Of a DNA stretch of 64,000 nt, positions 7,753 to 16,490 are shown one piece after another. The number at the start of each line of letters is the position of its first letter. Position 1 is the stretch's first letter. Position numbers and translations under genes: made by a program. Source of the DNA: Bacillota bacterium (GTDB taxonomy: Bacteria; Bacillota; Clostridia; Lachnospirales; Lachnospiraceae); contig JAEWMB010000036.1 of NCBI GenBank assembly GCA_023457255.1, positions 124,001 to 188,000 on the forward strand, read 5' to 3'. The notes under the pieces were generated by a model that saw only the letters and a program-made list of their open reading frames with translations, was not told the DNA's origin and made no database searches.

Positions 7753-8784
7753 ATGGCAAAAGTAGTAACAATGGGCGAAATTATGTTAAGATTATCCACT
7801 CCGGGATTCCAGAAATTCATTCAGGCAGACAGCTTTGATGTTTGCTACGGTGGTGGAGAAGCAAACGTAGCAGTTTCTTTAGCAAATTACGGACATGATG
7901 CTTCTTTCGTAACGAAAGTTCCAAAGAACGAAATCGGTGACTGTGCAGTCGCAGCTTTAAATAAGATGGGTGTTGATACAAAGAACGTAGCACACGGCGG
8001 AGAAAGACTTGGTATCTACTTCCTTGAGACAGGTGCGGCGATGAGACCTTCTAAGGTAGTTTATGACCGTGCATACTCTGCAATCGCAGAAGCTGAAATT
8101 TCTGATTTTGATTTTGACAAAATTTTCGAAGGTGCCGACTGGTTCCATTTTACAGGAATCACTCCAGCGGTATCTGATAAGGCGGCTGAGGTAACTGAGG
8201 CAGCTCTTAAGGCAGCAAAAGCTAAGGGAATTACAGTTTCTGTTGACTTAAATTTCCGTAAAAAATTATGGTCTTCTGAAAAGGCTCAGAAGGTTATGAC
8301 AAACTTAATGCAATATGTTGACGTATGTATCGGTAATGAAGAAGATGCTGAGAAGGTTCTTGGATTTAAACCAGGAAACACTGATGTAACAAGCGGTGAT
8401 TTGGAGTTAGCGGGTTATGAAGATATCTTCAAGCAGATGGTTGCTAAATTTAACTTTAAGTATGTGGTATCCTCTTTAAGAGAAAGCTATTCTGCATCTG
8501 ATAATGGTTGGTCTGCTTGTATCTACAATGGTGAGACCGGTGAGTTCTATCATTCCAGAAAGTACAGAGTAACACCTATTGTTGACCGTGTTGGTGGCGG
8601 TGACTCTTTTGCTGCTGGTGTAATCTGCGGATTTGTTGATGGTAAGGACTTTAAGTCCGCTCTTGAGTATGGTGTTGCGGCTTCTGCATTAAAGCACACA
8701 ATTCCTGGAGATTTCAACCTTGTAACTCGTTCTGAAGTGGATGCTTTAGTTGGCGGAGACGGTTCAGGCCGTGTACAAAGATAA
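7753..8784 (+). CDS. kdgK: 2-keto-3-deoxygluconate kinase (PfkB family)
   Basis: A 343-residue ribokinase-family enzyme that phosphorylates KDG to KDPG. The N-terminal GGGEANVAVSLANYG (about 34-48) is the PfkB substrate-binding signature. VDRVGGGDSFAAG (about 276-288) is the second signature with the catalytic Asp and anion hole. The ATG at 7753 follows AAAGGAGATATAAGACA. It is downstream of uxaA and consumes its product. KDPG aldolase, the next step, is not adjacent. The C-terminus ends in a short GGDGSGRVQR tail. Confidence 0.92.
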   Translation: MAKVVTMGEIMLRLSTPGFQKFIQADSFDVCYGGGEANVAVSLANYGHDASFVTKVPKNEIGDCAVAALNKMGVDTKNVAHGGERLGIYFLETGAAMRPSKVVYDRAYSAIAEAEISDFDFDKIFEGADWFHFTGITPAVSDKAAEVTEAALKAAKAKGITVSVDLNFRKKLWSSEKAQKVMTNLMQYVDVCIGNEEDAEKVLGFKPGNTDVTSGDLELAGYEDIFKQMVAKFNFKYVVSSLRESYSASDNGWSACIYNGETGEFYHSRKYRVTPIVDRVGGGDSFAAGVICGFVDGKDFKSALEYGVAASALKHTIPGDFNLVTRSEVDALVGGDGSGRVQR

Positions 8785-9100
8785 TTGAAAAAGAGGATGT
8801 TATGTAACCTCAGATCAGCATAATAGTATCTTACGGATTCTATTGCTGATACTTATTTGGTGTAAAAATAATGTAATAGCTATGGGTATTGTGTCAATAA
8901 GAACAATACCCATATGTGATATACAATGGTGATAGCAAGGAAAAAGAGAGTTTATATCGTCTATGGCAAATTGATAATATTAGTTTGCTTTTGATAGACA
9001 GTGAATGCAAGTGATAGCAAGCGCTGTAGCTAGAACTTGTATGTGAAAGAGTTTGTCATTTCACCCCAATCAAAAATTGCAGCGCAGAAAGAAGGTAGAT
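8785..9100. other. Structured kdgK-kduI spacer
   Basis: 316 bases without a gene. A perfect 12-bp stem, TATGGGTATTGT (8881-8892) with ACAATACCCATA (8903-8914), has a 10-base loop and no T tract. A looser hairpin lies at about 8812-8852. TAGCAAGCGCTGTAGC near 9015 resembles a weak LacI-type half-site. No clear promoter seen. Confidence 0.5.
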
Positions 9101-9931
9101 ATGGAACTTAGAACAGCAGCATCTCCAAAGGATGTAAAACATTACACAACAGATCGTCTTCGTGAAGAATTTTTGATTGATGATTTATTCAAGGCGGATG
9201 ATATTAAGCTTGTTTACAGCCACATTGACCGTATTATAACAGGTTCTGCCGTACCGGTGAGTCAGGAATTAAAGTTAACTGCAGGGGATGAATTGCGTGC
9301 AGAGTATTTTCTTCAAAGAAGAGAGATGGGAATCATTAACATTGGCGGAAAAGGAACTGTTACAATCGATGGAACTGTATATGAATTAGAGTATAAAGAC
9401 GGTATGTATATCGGTATGGGAGCAAGAGATATTTCTTTTGCAAGCGTGGATGCTGCAAATCCGGCAAAATTCTATATCAACAGTGCTCCGGCACATACTT
9501 CTTATCCTACCGTATTAATTAAACCGGAAAACTGTGTGAAGGTGGAACTCGGGTCTTTAGAAGGTTCCAATCATCGTGTTATCTGTAAATACATTCTTCC
9601 GGGCCAGGTAGAGAGCTGTCAGCTTGTAATGGGTATGACACAGTTAAAACCGGGCAGTGTATGGAATACAATGCCATGCCATACTCATGATCGTAGAATG
9701 GAAGTTTATTTGTACTTTGATATGCAGGAAAATGATCTGGTGTTCCATTACATGGGTGAGCCAGCAGAAACAAGACATATCATTATGAGAAACGAACAAG
9801 CTGTCATTTCTCCAAGCTGGTCCATCCATTCGGGCTGCGGAACAAAGGCATATACCTTTATCTGGGGTATGGTAGGAGAGAATCAGGACTTTGATGATAT
9901 GGATGCCTGTGATATTAAGGATTTAAGATAA
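9101..9931 (+). CDS. kduI: 5-keto-4-deoxyuronate isomerase
   Basis: A 276-residue cupin enzyme that isomerises 5-keto-4-deoxyuronate, released from unsaturated galacturonate after pectate-lyase cleavage, to 3-deoxy-D-glycero-2,5-hexodiulosonate. MPCHTHDRRMEVYLYFD (about 191-207) carries the His-x-His...Glu metal ligands and WSIHSGCG (about 239-246) the last His. EFLIDDLFKADDIKLVYSHIDR is the family N-terminus. The start is ATG 9101 after AAGAAGGTAG; an upstream in-frame start at 9053 lacks one. KduD is missing locally. The window has no lyase, so the lyase must be encoded elsewhere. Confidence 0.94.
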   Translation: MELRTAASPKDVKHYTTDRLREEFLIDDLFKADDIKLVYSHIDRIITGSAVPVSQELKLTAGDELRAEYFLQRREMGIINIGGKGTVTIDGTVYELEYKDGMYIGMGARDISFASVDAANPAKFYINSAPAHTSYPTVLIKPENCVKVELGSLEGSNHRVICKYILPGQVESCQLVMGMTQLKPGSVWNTMPCHTHDRRMEVYLYFDMQENDLVFHYMGEPAETRHIIMRNEQAVISPSWSIHSGCGTKAYTFIWGMVGENQDFDDMDACDIKDLR

Positions 9932-9953
9932 GACGGATGTAATATTGTTTTGT

Positions 9954-9998
9954 AACGCCTGCGGTTCTAGGCAGTTGTCTAAATCGCAGGCGTTTTTT
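9954..9998 (+). terminator. Intrinsic terminator after kduI
   Basis: AACGCCTGCG (9954-9963) pairs perfectly with 9985-9994 and runs into TTTTTT (9993-9998). It starts about 22 bases after the kduI stop and closes the uronate gene block. Confidence 0.85.
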
Positions 9999-10054
9999 AG
10001 AAAAGTTTACATGGTCGAATCCAAAGACAATTTGAATGAAACATGCTAAGGTTT

Positions 10055-10140
10055 CAAAATCATGTTTTAATAATCAGATTAGCGGTGCAAAGTCTGCACC
10101 TTTTATCAGAAGTTAAAAGGCAGCTTCTGATCAGTTATAT
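10055..10140 (-). repeat. Dispersed hairpin repeat, tandem copy 1
   Basis: 86 bases, differing from copy 2 at 3 positions. It contains GGTGCA (10084-10089) with TGCACC (10095-10100) followed by TTTT, and ATCAGAAGTT (10105-10114) with AGCTTCTGAT (10122-10131), which includes one G-U pair. Placed on minus because other copies (23701, 37261) read in that orientation on plus. Confidence 0.85.
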
Positions 10141-10148
10141 TATTGAAA

Positions 10149-10234
10149 CAAAATCATGTTTCAATAATCAGATTAGCGGTGCAAAGTCTGCACCTTTTAT
10201 CAGAAGTTAAAAGGCAACTTCTGATAAGTTATAT
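10149..10234 (-). repeat. Dispersed hairpin repeat, tandem copy 2
   Basis: Same element 94 bases further on. Here the second stem reads AACTTCTGAT and is fully Watson-Crick, and an extra stem GAAACA/TGTTTC (10145-10162) is perfect where copy 1 is weaker. Two of the three differences fall in stems and keep or improve pairing. Confidence 0.85.
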
Positions 10235-10318
10235 ACTATACATTATTAATCTTCATAGTAACTGGGGACGAAGCAGATTCATTCTTAGTTATAAAAGGGA
10301 AAGGTACCGGTAACACAT

Positions 10319-11206
10319 ATGAATTTGGATCAATTCTTTCAGGATTATTTAGCGGAATTTCAAAGTGAGATGGCATGTCTTAAGGGTTATGAGACAAGCC
10401 TGTTCCTTAAAGGCTGTATGAGTATGTATCAAAAATCAAAGGAAGAGTGCTATCTTGAGATTTTAAAGACTTATGCAAAACAGCGTATTACAGAAGAGGG
10501 GGCCCTAAAGGATAGTTTTAAAAACGAGGAAATATTAGAAAATTATCATTTCGGAATACTTCTTTTCTTTTTATATCATCAAACAGATGAAGTTTGTTAT
10601 GACAAGGCATTAAGGGAGCTTGGCAGTGCATTTTCTTTAAAATATGACGGAAAAAATCCTATGTTTTTGAAGGAAGAGAGTAGTATATCTAAAATCTATA
10701 TGGTTCAGCCTTTTTATACGCTCTATGATACCATATATAATAAGAAGGAACACTATCTTGAGATTATGGAACAATTTCATCTCATCAATCAGTTCCCAAA
10801 TGAGAGTAAAAAAGCTGCTTTCTACGTAGATTGCTTTTCTGGAATGTCAGAGGAGATTTATGAGCATTATGCTGCATTATTAAATCTTACAAAAGTTACG
10901 ATTAAAGATATGCTTGCAAATGCCAAAGGGCAAAAGTTATTATTGGATCATAATGATTTCGATGGCAGTGAAGCCATCGAAAGTACTATCTTTGCCTCCT
11001 ATGCAATATTGAAAGCATGTCATTATAAAATATTACTATCGGAGAAATATGAAGCGACAGGGGCATACCTATTTCATGCAGCAATGGAGAAATTTGTTTC
11101 TCATCAGAAACAGAATGTAGTAAAGTCAGGACAAGTATTTTTGGACAAGATAAAAATGATAGGCATCTTTATGATGGCGTATTCGTATCTGCCAAACAAT
11201 TTTTAA
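10319..11206 (+). CDS. Diverged GH88/105-like (unsaturated uronyl hydrolase fold) protein
   Basis: A 295-residue protein with no signal peptide or membrane segment. Residues 75-98 (NYHFGILLFFLY..), 124-133 (SKIYMVQPFY) and 220-260 (ESTIFASYAILKAC..) match the helical-barrel pattern of GH88/105 hydrolases as I recall it. The family motif D-G-L-Y-M-x-x-P-F appears here with Ser in place of the catalytic Asp. No WxRGNGW motif is visible, and the protein is shorter than the usual ~370 residues. It may be an inactive or repurposed paralogue. The neighbouring polygalacturonase supports a pectin role. The function is uncertain. Confidence 0.55.
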   Translation: MNLDQFFQDYLAEFQSEMACLKGYETSLFLKGCMSMYQKSKEECYLEILKTYAKQRITEEGALKDSFKNEEILENYHFGILLFFLYHQTDEVCYDKALRELGSAFSLKYDGKNPMFLKEESSISKIYMVQPFYTLYDTIYNKKEHYLEIMEQFHLINQFPNESKKAAFYVDCFSGMSEEIYEHYAALLNLTKVTIKDMLANAKGQKLLLDHNDFDGSEAIESTIFASYAILKACHYKILLSEKYEATGAYLFHAAMEKFVSHQKQNVVKSGQVFLDKIKMIGIFMMAYSYLPNNF

Positions 11207-11292
11207 ATTATTTCATATTGGCGCACATAGGTGTTGTCGTTATAAAAAGGTACTAAAGCACTGGAATTAAGGGTTGGATATCCTGATTTAGA

Positions 11293-11310
11293 TGCGTGCA
11301 AATGCACGCA
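11293..11310 (+). promoter_or_regulatory. 8-bp hairpin just before the GH28 ribosome site
   Basis: TGCGTGCA (11293-11300) pairs perfectly with TGCACGCA (11303-11310). It ends 3 bases before AGGAG and 14 bases before the ATG of the polygalacturonase gene, so it could affect ribosome access. Confidence 0.55.
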
Positions 11311-11324
11311 GATAGGAGTTTAGA

Positions 11325-12881
11325 ATGAAGTTTAATGTGATATTAAAGACTGCCAGAACGGCGGTAATTGAATTAATAGGACAAGGATTTTATGATACAA
11401 ATCAAGAATACGAAATCTATGTAAATAATGTATTATATGCAAAAAGCAGTAAAGTAGTACAATCGATTCATAACCTAAAACCTGATACCGAGTATAAGAT
11501 CTGCGTGAAAAACAGTACGGGAGCTTCCGAAGCAATTACTATTAAAACAGACTATGAATTCGTTACACTTAATGTAAAAGAGTTTGGTGCCAAAGGTGAT
11601 GGAATTCATGATGATACCACAATGATACAATGTGCTATTAATTCTTGTCCAAAGGATGGAAGAGTATTAATCCCGGAAGGCTGCTATAAGATTTCTACTT
11701 TATTTTTAAAAAGTGATTTACGATTAGAATTAGCAAAAGGCGCAGTATTATCTGCATTCACAGATCGTTCCAAATTCCCTGTCCTTCCCGGAAGAATTGA
11801 AAGTTACGATGAGACAGGGGAGTATAATTTAGGAAGTTGGGAGGGCAATCCCTTGGACTCATTTGCCGGCATTATTACCGGAATTAATGTATCAAATGTA
11901 GAGATCACCGGGGAAGGTACCATTGACGGATGTGCCGATATTACCAACTGGTGGGATAATCCCAAAGTCAGAAATATCGCCTGGAGACCAAGACTAATCT
12001 TCTTAAATCATTGTAATCACGTAACAATGCAGGGTATTACAGTAAAGAATAGTCCATCCTGGAATATACATCCTTATTTTTCAGATGATCTTAAATTTGT
12101 AGACCTTACCATCTTAAATCCGAAAGACTCTCCAAATACAGATGGACTCGACCCGGAGTCCTGCAAAAACGTATTAATTGTCGGAGTATATTTCTCCTTA
12201 GGAGATGACTGTATTGCAATTAAATCCGGTAAAATCTACATGGGAGCAAAGCACAAGCGTCCTTCTGAAAATTTAGAAATTCGTCAGTGCTGTATGAGAG
12301 ACGGACATGGTTCTATCACAATCGGCAGTGAGATGGCAGGAGGGGTAAAAAACCTAACGGTTCGTGAATGTCTTTTTATTGATACGGATAGAGGACTTCG
12401 TATTAAGACTAGACGCGGCCGCGGTAAAGATGCTATTATTGATGGCATTTTATTCGAAAATATCAGTATGGATCATGTTATGACTCCGGTAGTAATTAAC
12501 TGTTTTTATTTCTGTGATCCGGATGGTCATTCTGAATATGTTCAGAGTAAAAGTCCATATGAGGTGGATGAAAGAACCCCATATATCGGTGAACTTACCT
12601 TCCGAAATTTAGAATGCACAAATTGTCACGCCGCAGCTTCCTATATGTATGGACTTCCGGAACAAAAAATAGAAAAGGTAACCTTTGAGAACGTTAAGAT
12701 ATCTTTTGCCGATAATCCTGTAAAATCAGTTCCGGCAATGATGGATGGTGCAGATGAGACAAGTTTACTCGGTTTATTTGCGAACAATTTAAAGACCTTA
12801 GAATTAAAGAATGTTACAGTAGAGGGTTGCAAGGGTGAAAAGTTCTTATTAAGAAGCATCGATAACTTAGTGCAGGAGTAA
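11325..12881 (+). CDS. Glycoside hydrolase family 28 polygalacturonase, probably cytoplasmic
   Basis: A 518-residue protein. Residues 1-80 look like a fibronectin-III/Ig-like domain. Residues 81-518 are a right-handed beta-helix starting with the pectate-lyase-type NVKEFGAKGDGIHDDT. All GH28 motifs are present: NTD (271-273), GDD (293-295), GHG (327-329) and RIK (359-361). No signal peptide is present, so it likely cuts imported oligogalacturonides, probably exo-acting like other intracellular bacterial members. AGGAGTTTAGA precedes the ATG at 11325. It follows the GH88/105-like gene by 118 bases. Confidence 0.92.
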   Translation: MKFNVILKTARTAVIELIGQGFYDTNQEYEIYVNNVLYAKSSKVVQSIHNLKPDTEYKICVKNSTGASEAITIKTDYEFVTLNVKEFGAKGDGIHDDTTMIQCAINSCPKDGRVLIPEGCYKISTLFLKSDLRLELAKGAVLSAFTDRSKFPVLPGRIESYDETGEYNLGSWEGNPLDSFAGIITGINVSNVEITGEGTIDGCADITNWWDNPKVRNIAWRPRLIFLNHCNHVTMQGITVKNSPSWNIHPYFSDDLKFVDLTILNPKDSPNTDGLDPESCKNVLIVGVYFSLGDDCIAIKSGKIYMGAKHKRPSENLEIRQCCMRDGHGSITIGSEMAGGVKNLTVRECLFIDTDRGLRIKTRRGRGKDAIIDGILFENISMDHVMTPVVINCFYFCDPDGHSEYVQSKSPYEVDERTPYIGELTFRNLECTNCHAAASYMYGLPEQKIEKVTFENVKISFADNPVKSVPAMMDGADETSLLGLFANNLKTLELKNVTVEGCKGEKFLLRSIDNLVQE

Positions 12882-12952
12882 TGAGCAAGAGCTATCACTT
12901 ATAAATGCTTGATGTTTTGCTTCTGCGCAAAGAGATACATCTCTCCTGCGTC

Positions 12953-12989
12953 GTGAATCTGATATTGAAACATGGTTTTTTGTATCAAT
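12953..12989 (+). repeat. Partial copy of the dispersed hairpin repeat
   Basis: AATCTGATATTGAAACATG followed by GTTTTTTGTATCAAT matches the reverse complement of the arm of the tandem repeats at 10145-10180. It keeps a stem (ATTGA/TCAAT). Only this half of the element is recognisable. Confidence 0.55.
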
Positions 12990-13048
12990 CAATCATAGCT
13001 TATAAGAAATTGCGCAGCACTCCTAGATATCGAGGCTGCAAGTCTTAA

Positions 13049-13108
13049 AAAAAGCTTTTTGTCATTCAACGGTCCGATTAAAACGGAAGAAATGACAAAA
13101 AGCTTTTT
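13049..13108. terminator. Bidirectional intrinsic terminator
   Basis: AAAAAGCTTTTTGTCATT (13049-13066) pairs perfectly with 13091-13108 around a 24-base loop, with T runs on both strands. It lies between the convergent polygalacturonase (+) and acetylesterase (-) genes. Confidence 0.85.
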
Positions 13109-13158
13109 ATAACTACAGATATTATGAAAGATATGGTTTTCGCTTCATGAGATATAGT

Positions 13159-13878
13159 TTAATCAACTAATAAGGAAGCATCCTCTTTCTCACCTTCTCT
13201 TGGAAGTAAAAGATCGGCATACATACCGCCAAGTTTTCGTAATTCTTCTGCAATAATTCCGGCGAAGGTTACAGCTCCATCGTATTTAAGGTGTGTATTA
13301 TCGGTCTTTCCTTCCGGATAATTCGGATACTCTAACGGTTCTAAATGCATAAACCATTTTTTTGACTTTTCCTCGCCGGTTTTTTGTATCAATTCTTTGC
13401 TGATTGTGCATAGATCAATTACAGGTACATGAAGTTCTTTCCCAAGTGCAAGTATTGCATCTGGATAATCGAGATGGGTATATTCTACTAACCGGCCATC
13501 TTCCTCAAAGAGCCGCCGATATAATGGTGTAATAAGGACCGGATGTGCCTTGTGATCAGTTGCAGTCTTAATGTATTGCCTTAAGTTTTCCTGAAATGTA
13601 GTAAAGGGTTCCGTATGGCGTTCTTCCTCAGGTTTCTCATCATTGTGTCCAAACTGAATCAGTAAAAAATCATTTTCTTTTATTAACTTTTCCATCATTT
13701 GCAAACGGCCTTCTGCAATAAAACTTTTGGTACTGCGTCCGTTCTGTGCAAAATTTCTAATATGGACCTCTTTTTTTAAGAAGAGGGGAAGCCCTTGACC
13801 AATTCCAGTCTGTGGGAAACTAGTGAAGTCATTTTGTTTTACTGTGGAGTCACCAGCCCAGAATATTGTGTGATTCAT
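13159..13878 (-). CDS. SGNH-hydrolase, rhamnogalacturonan acetylesterase type (CE12-like)
   Basis: A 239-residue esterase expected to remove acetyl groups from pectic oligosaccharides. The SGNH blocks are in place: GDSTV with Ser11, NFAQNGRS with Gly/Asn near 43-48, FGHND with Asn79, and DNTH giving Asp193 and His196. There is no signal peptide, so it is probably cytoplasmic like its neighbours. AGGAGGATTC precedes the ATG at 13878. It lies 70 bases downstream of the AraC-family sensor gene on the same strand. The length matches the Bacillus YesT/RhgT group. Confidence 0.9.
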   Translation of the reverse strand: MNHTIFWAGDSTVKQNDFTSFPQTGIGQGLPLFLKKEVHIRNFAQNGRSTKSFIAEGRLQMMEKLIKENDFLLIQFGHNDEKPEEERHTEPFTTFQENLRQYIKTATDHKAHPVLITPLYRRLFEEDGRLVEYTHLDYPDAILALGKELHVPVIDLCTISKELIQKTGEEKSKKWFMHLEPLEYPNYPEGKTDNTHLKYDGAVTFAGIIAEELRKLGGMYADLLLPREGEKEDASLLVD

Positions 13879-13948
13879 AAGAATCCTCCTTATATTTATT
13901 TCTTGAGTTAGAAAGAAAATTAAAACATGATTCCAAAATCTATGTTTT

Positions 13949-16237
13949 CTAGATATCGTGAGTCATTGTGTCACGTATTGTCTTAGGTGCAACTCCATGA
14001 ACTTTTTTAAATGCCCTTCGAAAGGAGTTTGCATTGTTATAACCGGTTTCCAGATACAGGTCGCTGACACTGATATCGGTGGTCTTTAATAAGTGCATTG
14101 CTTGTGCCATACGGATGATCTCAAGATATTCAGAAAAGTTTTGTTTGGTTTCTGCTTTAAATAAATAGGAGAAATAACTTTCTGAGATATTAAACTCATC
14201 CGAAATCTTCTTAAGGCTTAAGGAGGAATCCTTGTAATTCTCCTTGATGTATTCCTTAATCGTATGAATCAGCTTATTCCCATCGGCTTTTGGTTCAAAC
14301 AAGTTGCATAAACGCAGTGCAATATCTTCTAAAACAGAAATTGTCTTATTTTCCTGAAAGGCCAAGTCGATGGATTCTATTACTTCATGGTTTACATCCG
14401 AAACACCAATTTGAAAACGAACCTTTAATAAAGTGTTTCTTATATCTGAAAATAGCCACTTCACAACAGTGATAGGAAGTGATCTGCATTCGAAGTTTTC
14501 CCATCGAATCAGATTGAAGAGCTCCTGAACTTGTTTTGTGTTACCGGAAGTGATAAAGTTAGATAGTTGCTGAGCCATCTCAAAAGGATAGTAATAAGAT
14601 GTTTTATCAGGCTTAATTTGATAATAGCTTTGGAATACATTTCCTTCACGGACAAAGGAAGCAGCTTGTATTGCTTGCTGGTAAGACTTCCAGAAATATG
14701 GAGGATAACAATTGCGCTTACCAAGTCCCCCATAAATCCAAATGGAGTATTTTTCCATTAAGCTATCATGCAATTCCAGAAAAGAGCTCTCAATATTGGC
14801 GATGTTTTCATCGAGTGGTTCCTCCATTGGCGATGGAATCATGATAGCAAAGGAATTAACATCAGCTTCATAGATTAAAATATCATCACCAAAGTACTCA
14901 TAAAAATATGTTCGGATTAACTCTTTATAATTCTTTTGTATCAGTTCCGAGTCGGAATTATTTGCCGGTTCTTCTAAATAAAACTCTAATTGATCTTGAT
15001 AGATGCAAGCATAAAGGATGCTGTACTGGTTCTCTTTCGTATCTAAACCTAAGAAATTAGAAATTCTATTATATTCTTCCTGGTTTGAGATAAGCCCTCT
15101 CATTAATCTTGCTATATAAGAGTTGTAAATGATAGGCTTTTGCTCCTCTAGTTCTTGTTTTAGATTCCTTTTCTCATTTAGTGAATCCTGTAATTCCGTA
15201 TCTATTTGAATAATTGGTTTAACATTTCTCTTTGATAAGATGAAAATCATGATTAAGCAGAAAAGAAGTGTTAATATAATAATGAAGACATAAGTATTCT
15301 GATAAGAGCCTAGATCGTGAAAGACAAGATCGGCAGGCTGAACCAAATAATACCTCCATTGGTTTACATTAGAGACAGAGGCAGTTACAACAACCGATTC
15401 TTTTCCTAATTCTAATTCCATATAATCTTGCTCCGGGTCTTTTTCCATAGAAGTAATAATATGGCTTAATATGCTATCTGTTAATTCCGGACTACGGTCT
15501 GCGGTGATACGAAAAACTTCCTTATTATCAGTATCGGTTACATATAGAAATCCGGTTCGAAAGAAATCAAGATTTGAAAAGATATTATTCAATCGATTCC
15601 GATTAATTTCAAAACAAACAACACCTAACGGTTTGTTTGTTAATAACGCTGTCTGTACCGGAACCTTATATAAATAGGAAGAATAACCATTTTTTCCATA
15701 GTTTGAATTCGGTAAAAACTGATAAGAATTATTATAAGAAGAAAGCATTGTCTTCCAGGAATCATAGTAGTCTAAGTCATATGCTTTATAATGCTGATAA
15801 TAATACTTCGTATCTGTTAGCATACTGGAGGACATTAAATAGTCGATTTTTGGAAGATAAATATAATATTCATCTAAAGGCAATGTAATTTCTAACGGAA
15901 TAAAGTCGGTTAAGAAACTCATAGCCTCTTTTGCATTATGATAGAAATCCATAGCCCTGGTATCATAACGAAGAACCTTCCTTATATTAGAATCATTTGC
16001 AATCTGGGTAGAAAGCGTAGACAAAAGCAATAAAGAAGTATCCAAATCTGATACCGAATTATCCAAAACTGCTTTGTTCTGTTTATGAAGATTATTTGTT
16101 GCATCGGTAATTCCATATTGATACAAAAACATGCCCATAATAAGAACAAATATCAGCAATATGCTGTAAGAGGTTACAAATCGCATCAAGAATCTTTTGT
16201 TTTTATTTGTATTATTTTTTTTAAAGTTAATTTTCAT
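13949..16237 (-). CDS. AraC-family transcriptional regulator with extracellular sensor (YesS-like)
   Basis: A 762-residue membrane regulator. One membrane helix is near residues 16-38, then an extracellular sensor region (about 40-300), a second helix (about 310-330, YVFIIILTLLFCLIMIFIL), a cytoplasmic linker, and two AraC helix-turn-helix units at the C-terminus (about 665-762: SLKKISDEFNISESYFSYLF and GYNNANSFRRAFKKVHG). The start is ATG 16237 with AAGGAAT upstream; an in-frame TTG at 16273 lacks a ribosome site. It is divergent from the ABC importer genes, which it probably controls in response to pectin-derived sugars. The ligand is unknown. Confidence 0.88.
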   Translation of the reverse strand: MKINFKKNNTNKNKRFLMRFVTSYSILLIFVLIMGMFLYQYGITDATNNLHKQNKAVLDNSVSDLDTSLLLLSTLSTQIANDSNIRKVLRYDTRAMDFYHNAKEAMSFLTDFIPLEITLPLDEYYIYLPKIDYLMSSSMLTDTKYYYQHYKAYDLDYYDSWKTMLSSYNNSYQFLPNSNYGKNGYSSYLYKVPVQTALLTNKPLGVVCFEINRNRLNNIFSNLDFFRTGFLYVTDTDNKEVFRITADRSPELTDSILSHIITSMEKDPEQDYMELELGKESVVVTASVSNVNQWRYYLVQPADLVFHDLGSYQNTYVFIIILTLLFCLIMIFILSKRNVKPIIQIDTELQDSLNEKRNLKQELEEQKPIIYNSYIARLMRGLISNQEEYNRISNFLGLDTKENQYSILYACIYQDQLEFYLEEPANNSDSELIQKNYKELIRTYFYEYFGDDILIYEADVNSFAIMIPSPMEEPLDENIANIESSFLELHDSLMEKYSIWIYGGLGKRNCYPPYFWKSYQQAIQAASFVREGNVFQSYYQIKPDKTSYYYPFEMAQQLSNFITSGNTKQVQELFNLIRWENFECRSLPITVVKWLFSDIRNTLLKVRFQIGVSDVNHEVIESIDLAFQENKTISVLEDIALRLCNLFEPKADGNKLIHTIKEYIKENYKDSSLSLKKISDEFNISESYFSYLFKAETKQNFSEYLEIIRMAQAMHLLKTTDISVSDLYLETGYNNANSFRRAFKKVHGVAPKTIRDTMTHDI

Positions 16238-16348
16238 TTGATATTCCTTCTTACTATTAGTAAAAGCAGACAAAACATTGCGTAAAAATTATATCAAAGT
16301 GGTGCATTATTTGCAAGCAATATAAGCAAAATTTTAGTTTGGGAAAAA

Positions 16349-16364
16349 TTGAAAGCGCATACAA
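16349..16364. promoter_or_regulatory. cre-like / LacI-family operator
   Basis: TTGAAAGCGCATACAA fits the CcpA cre consensus WTGNAANCGNWWNCA fully and matches the perfect operator at 4082 in 14 of 16 positions. It lies about 110 bases upstream of the importer -35 box and may link both pectin blocks to the same control. Confidence 0.5.
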
Positions 16365-16460
16365 GTATAAAAAAATTGCATACCAATCTCTAAAAAGCTA
16401 GTAAAATCAAGGGTTTAGAAGGAATCATAAAAATTGCACAGTAATAATAAATATTGCTTC

Positions 16461-16490
16461 TTGTTAAAAAAGTACAAAGCATGTTACTAT
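16461..16490 (+). promoter_or_regulatory. Promoter of the ABC importer, with overlapping inverted repeat
   Basis: TTGTTA (16461-16466), 18 bases, then TACTAT (16485-16490) with an extended TG at 16482-16483. AAGTACA (16470-16476) and TGTACTT (16490-16496) form an inverted repeat spanning the -10 box, a possible regulator site. Confidence 0.55.

Larger units (their letters stand above)
9999..10318. other. Spacer upstream of the GH88/105-like gene, mostly tandem repeat
   Basis: The stretch is dominated by the two 86-base repeat copies (10055-10140, 10149-10234). The remaining 84 bases before the ATG at 10319 contain AAAGGGAAAGG but no convincing promoter. Confidence 0.6.

Noticed and set aside
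10055..10234. Tandem repeats as a CRISPR array
   Set aside because: The period is 94 bases with an 86-base repeat and only an 8-base gap, two copies, no cas genes. The unit contains hairpins and recurs elsewhere.
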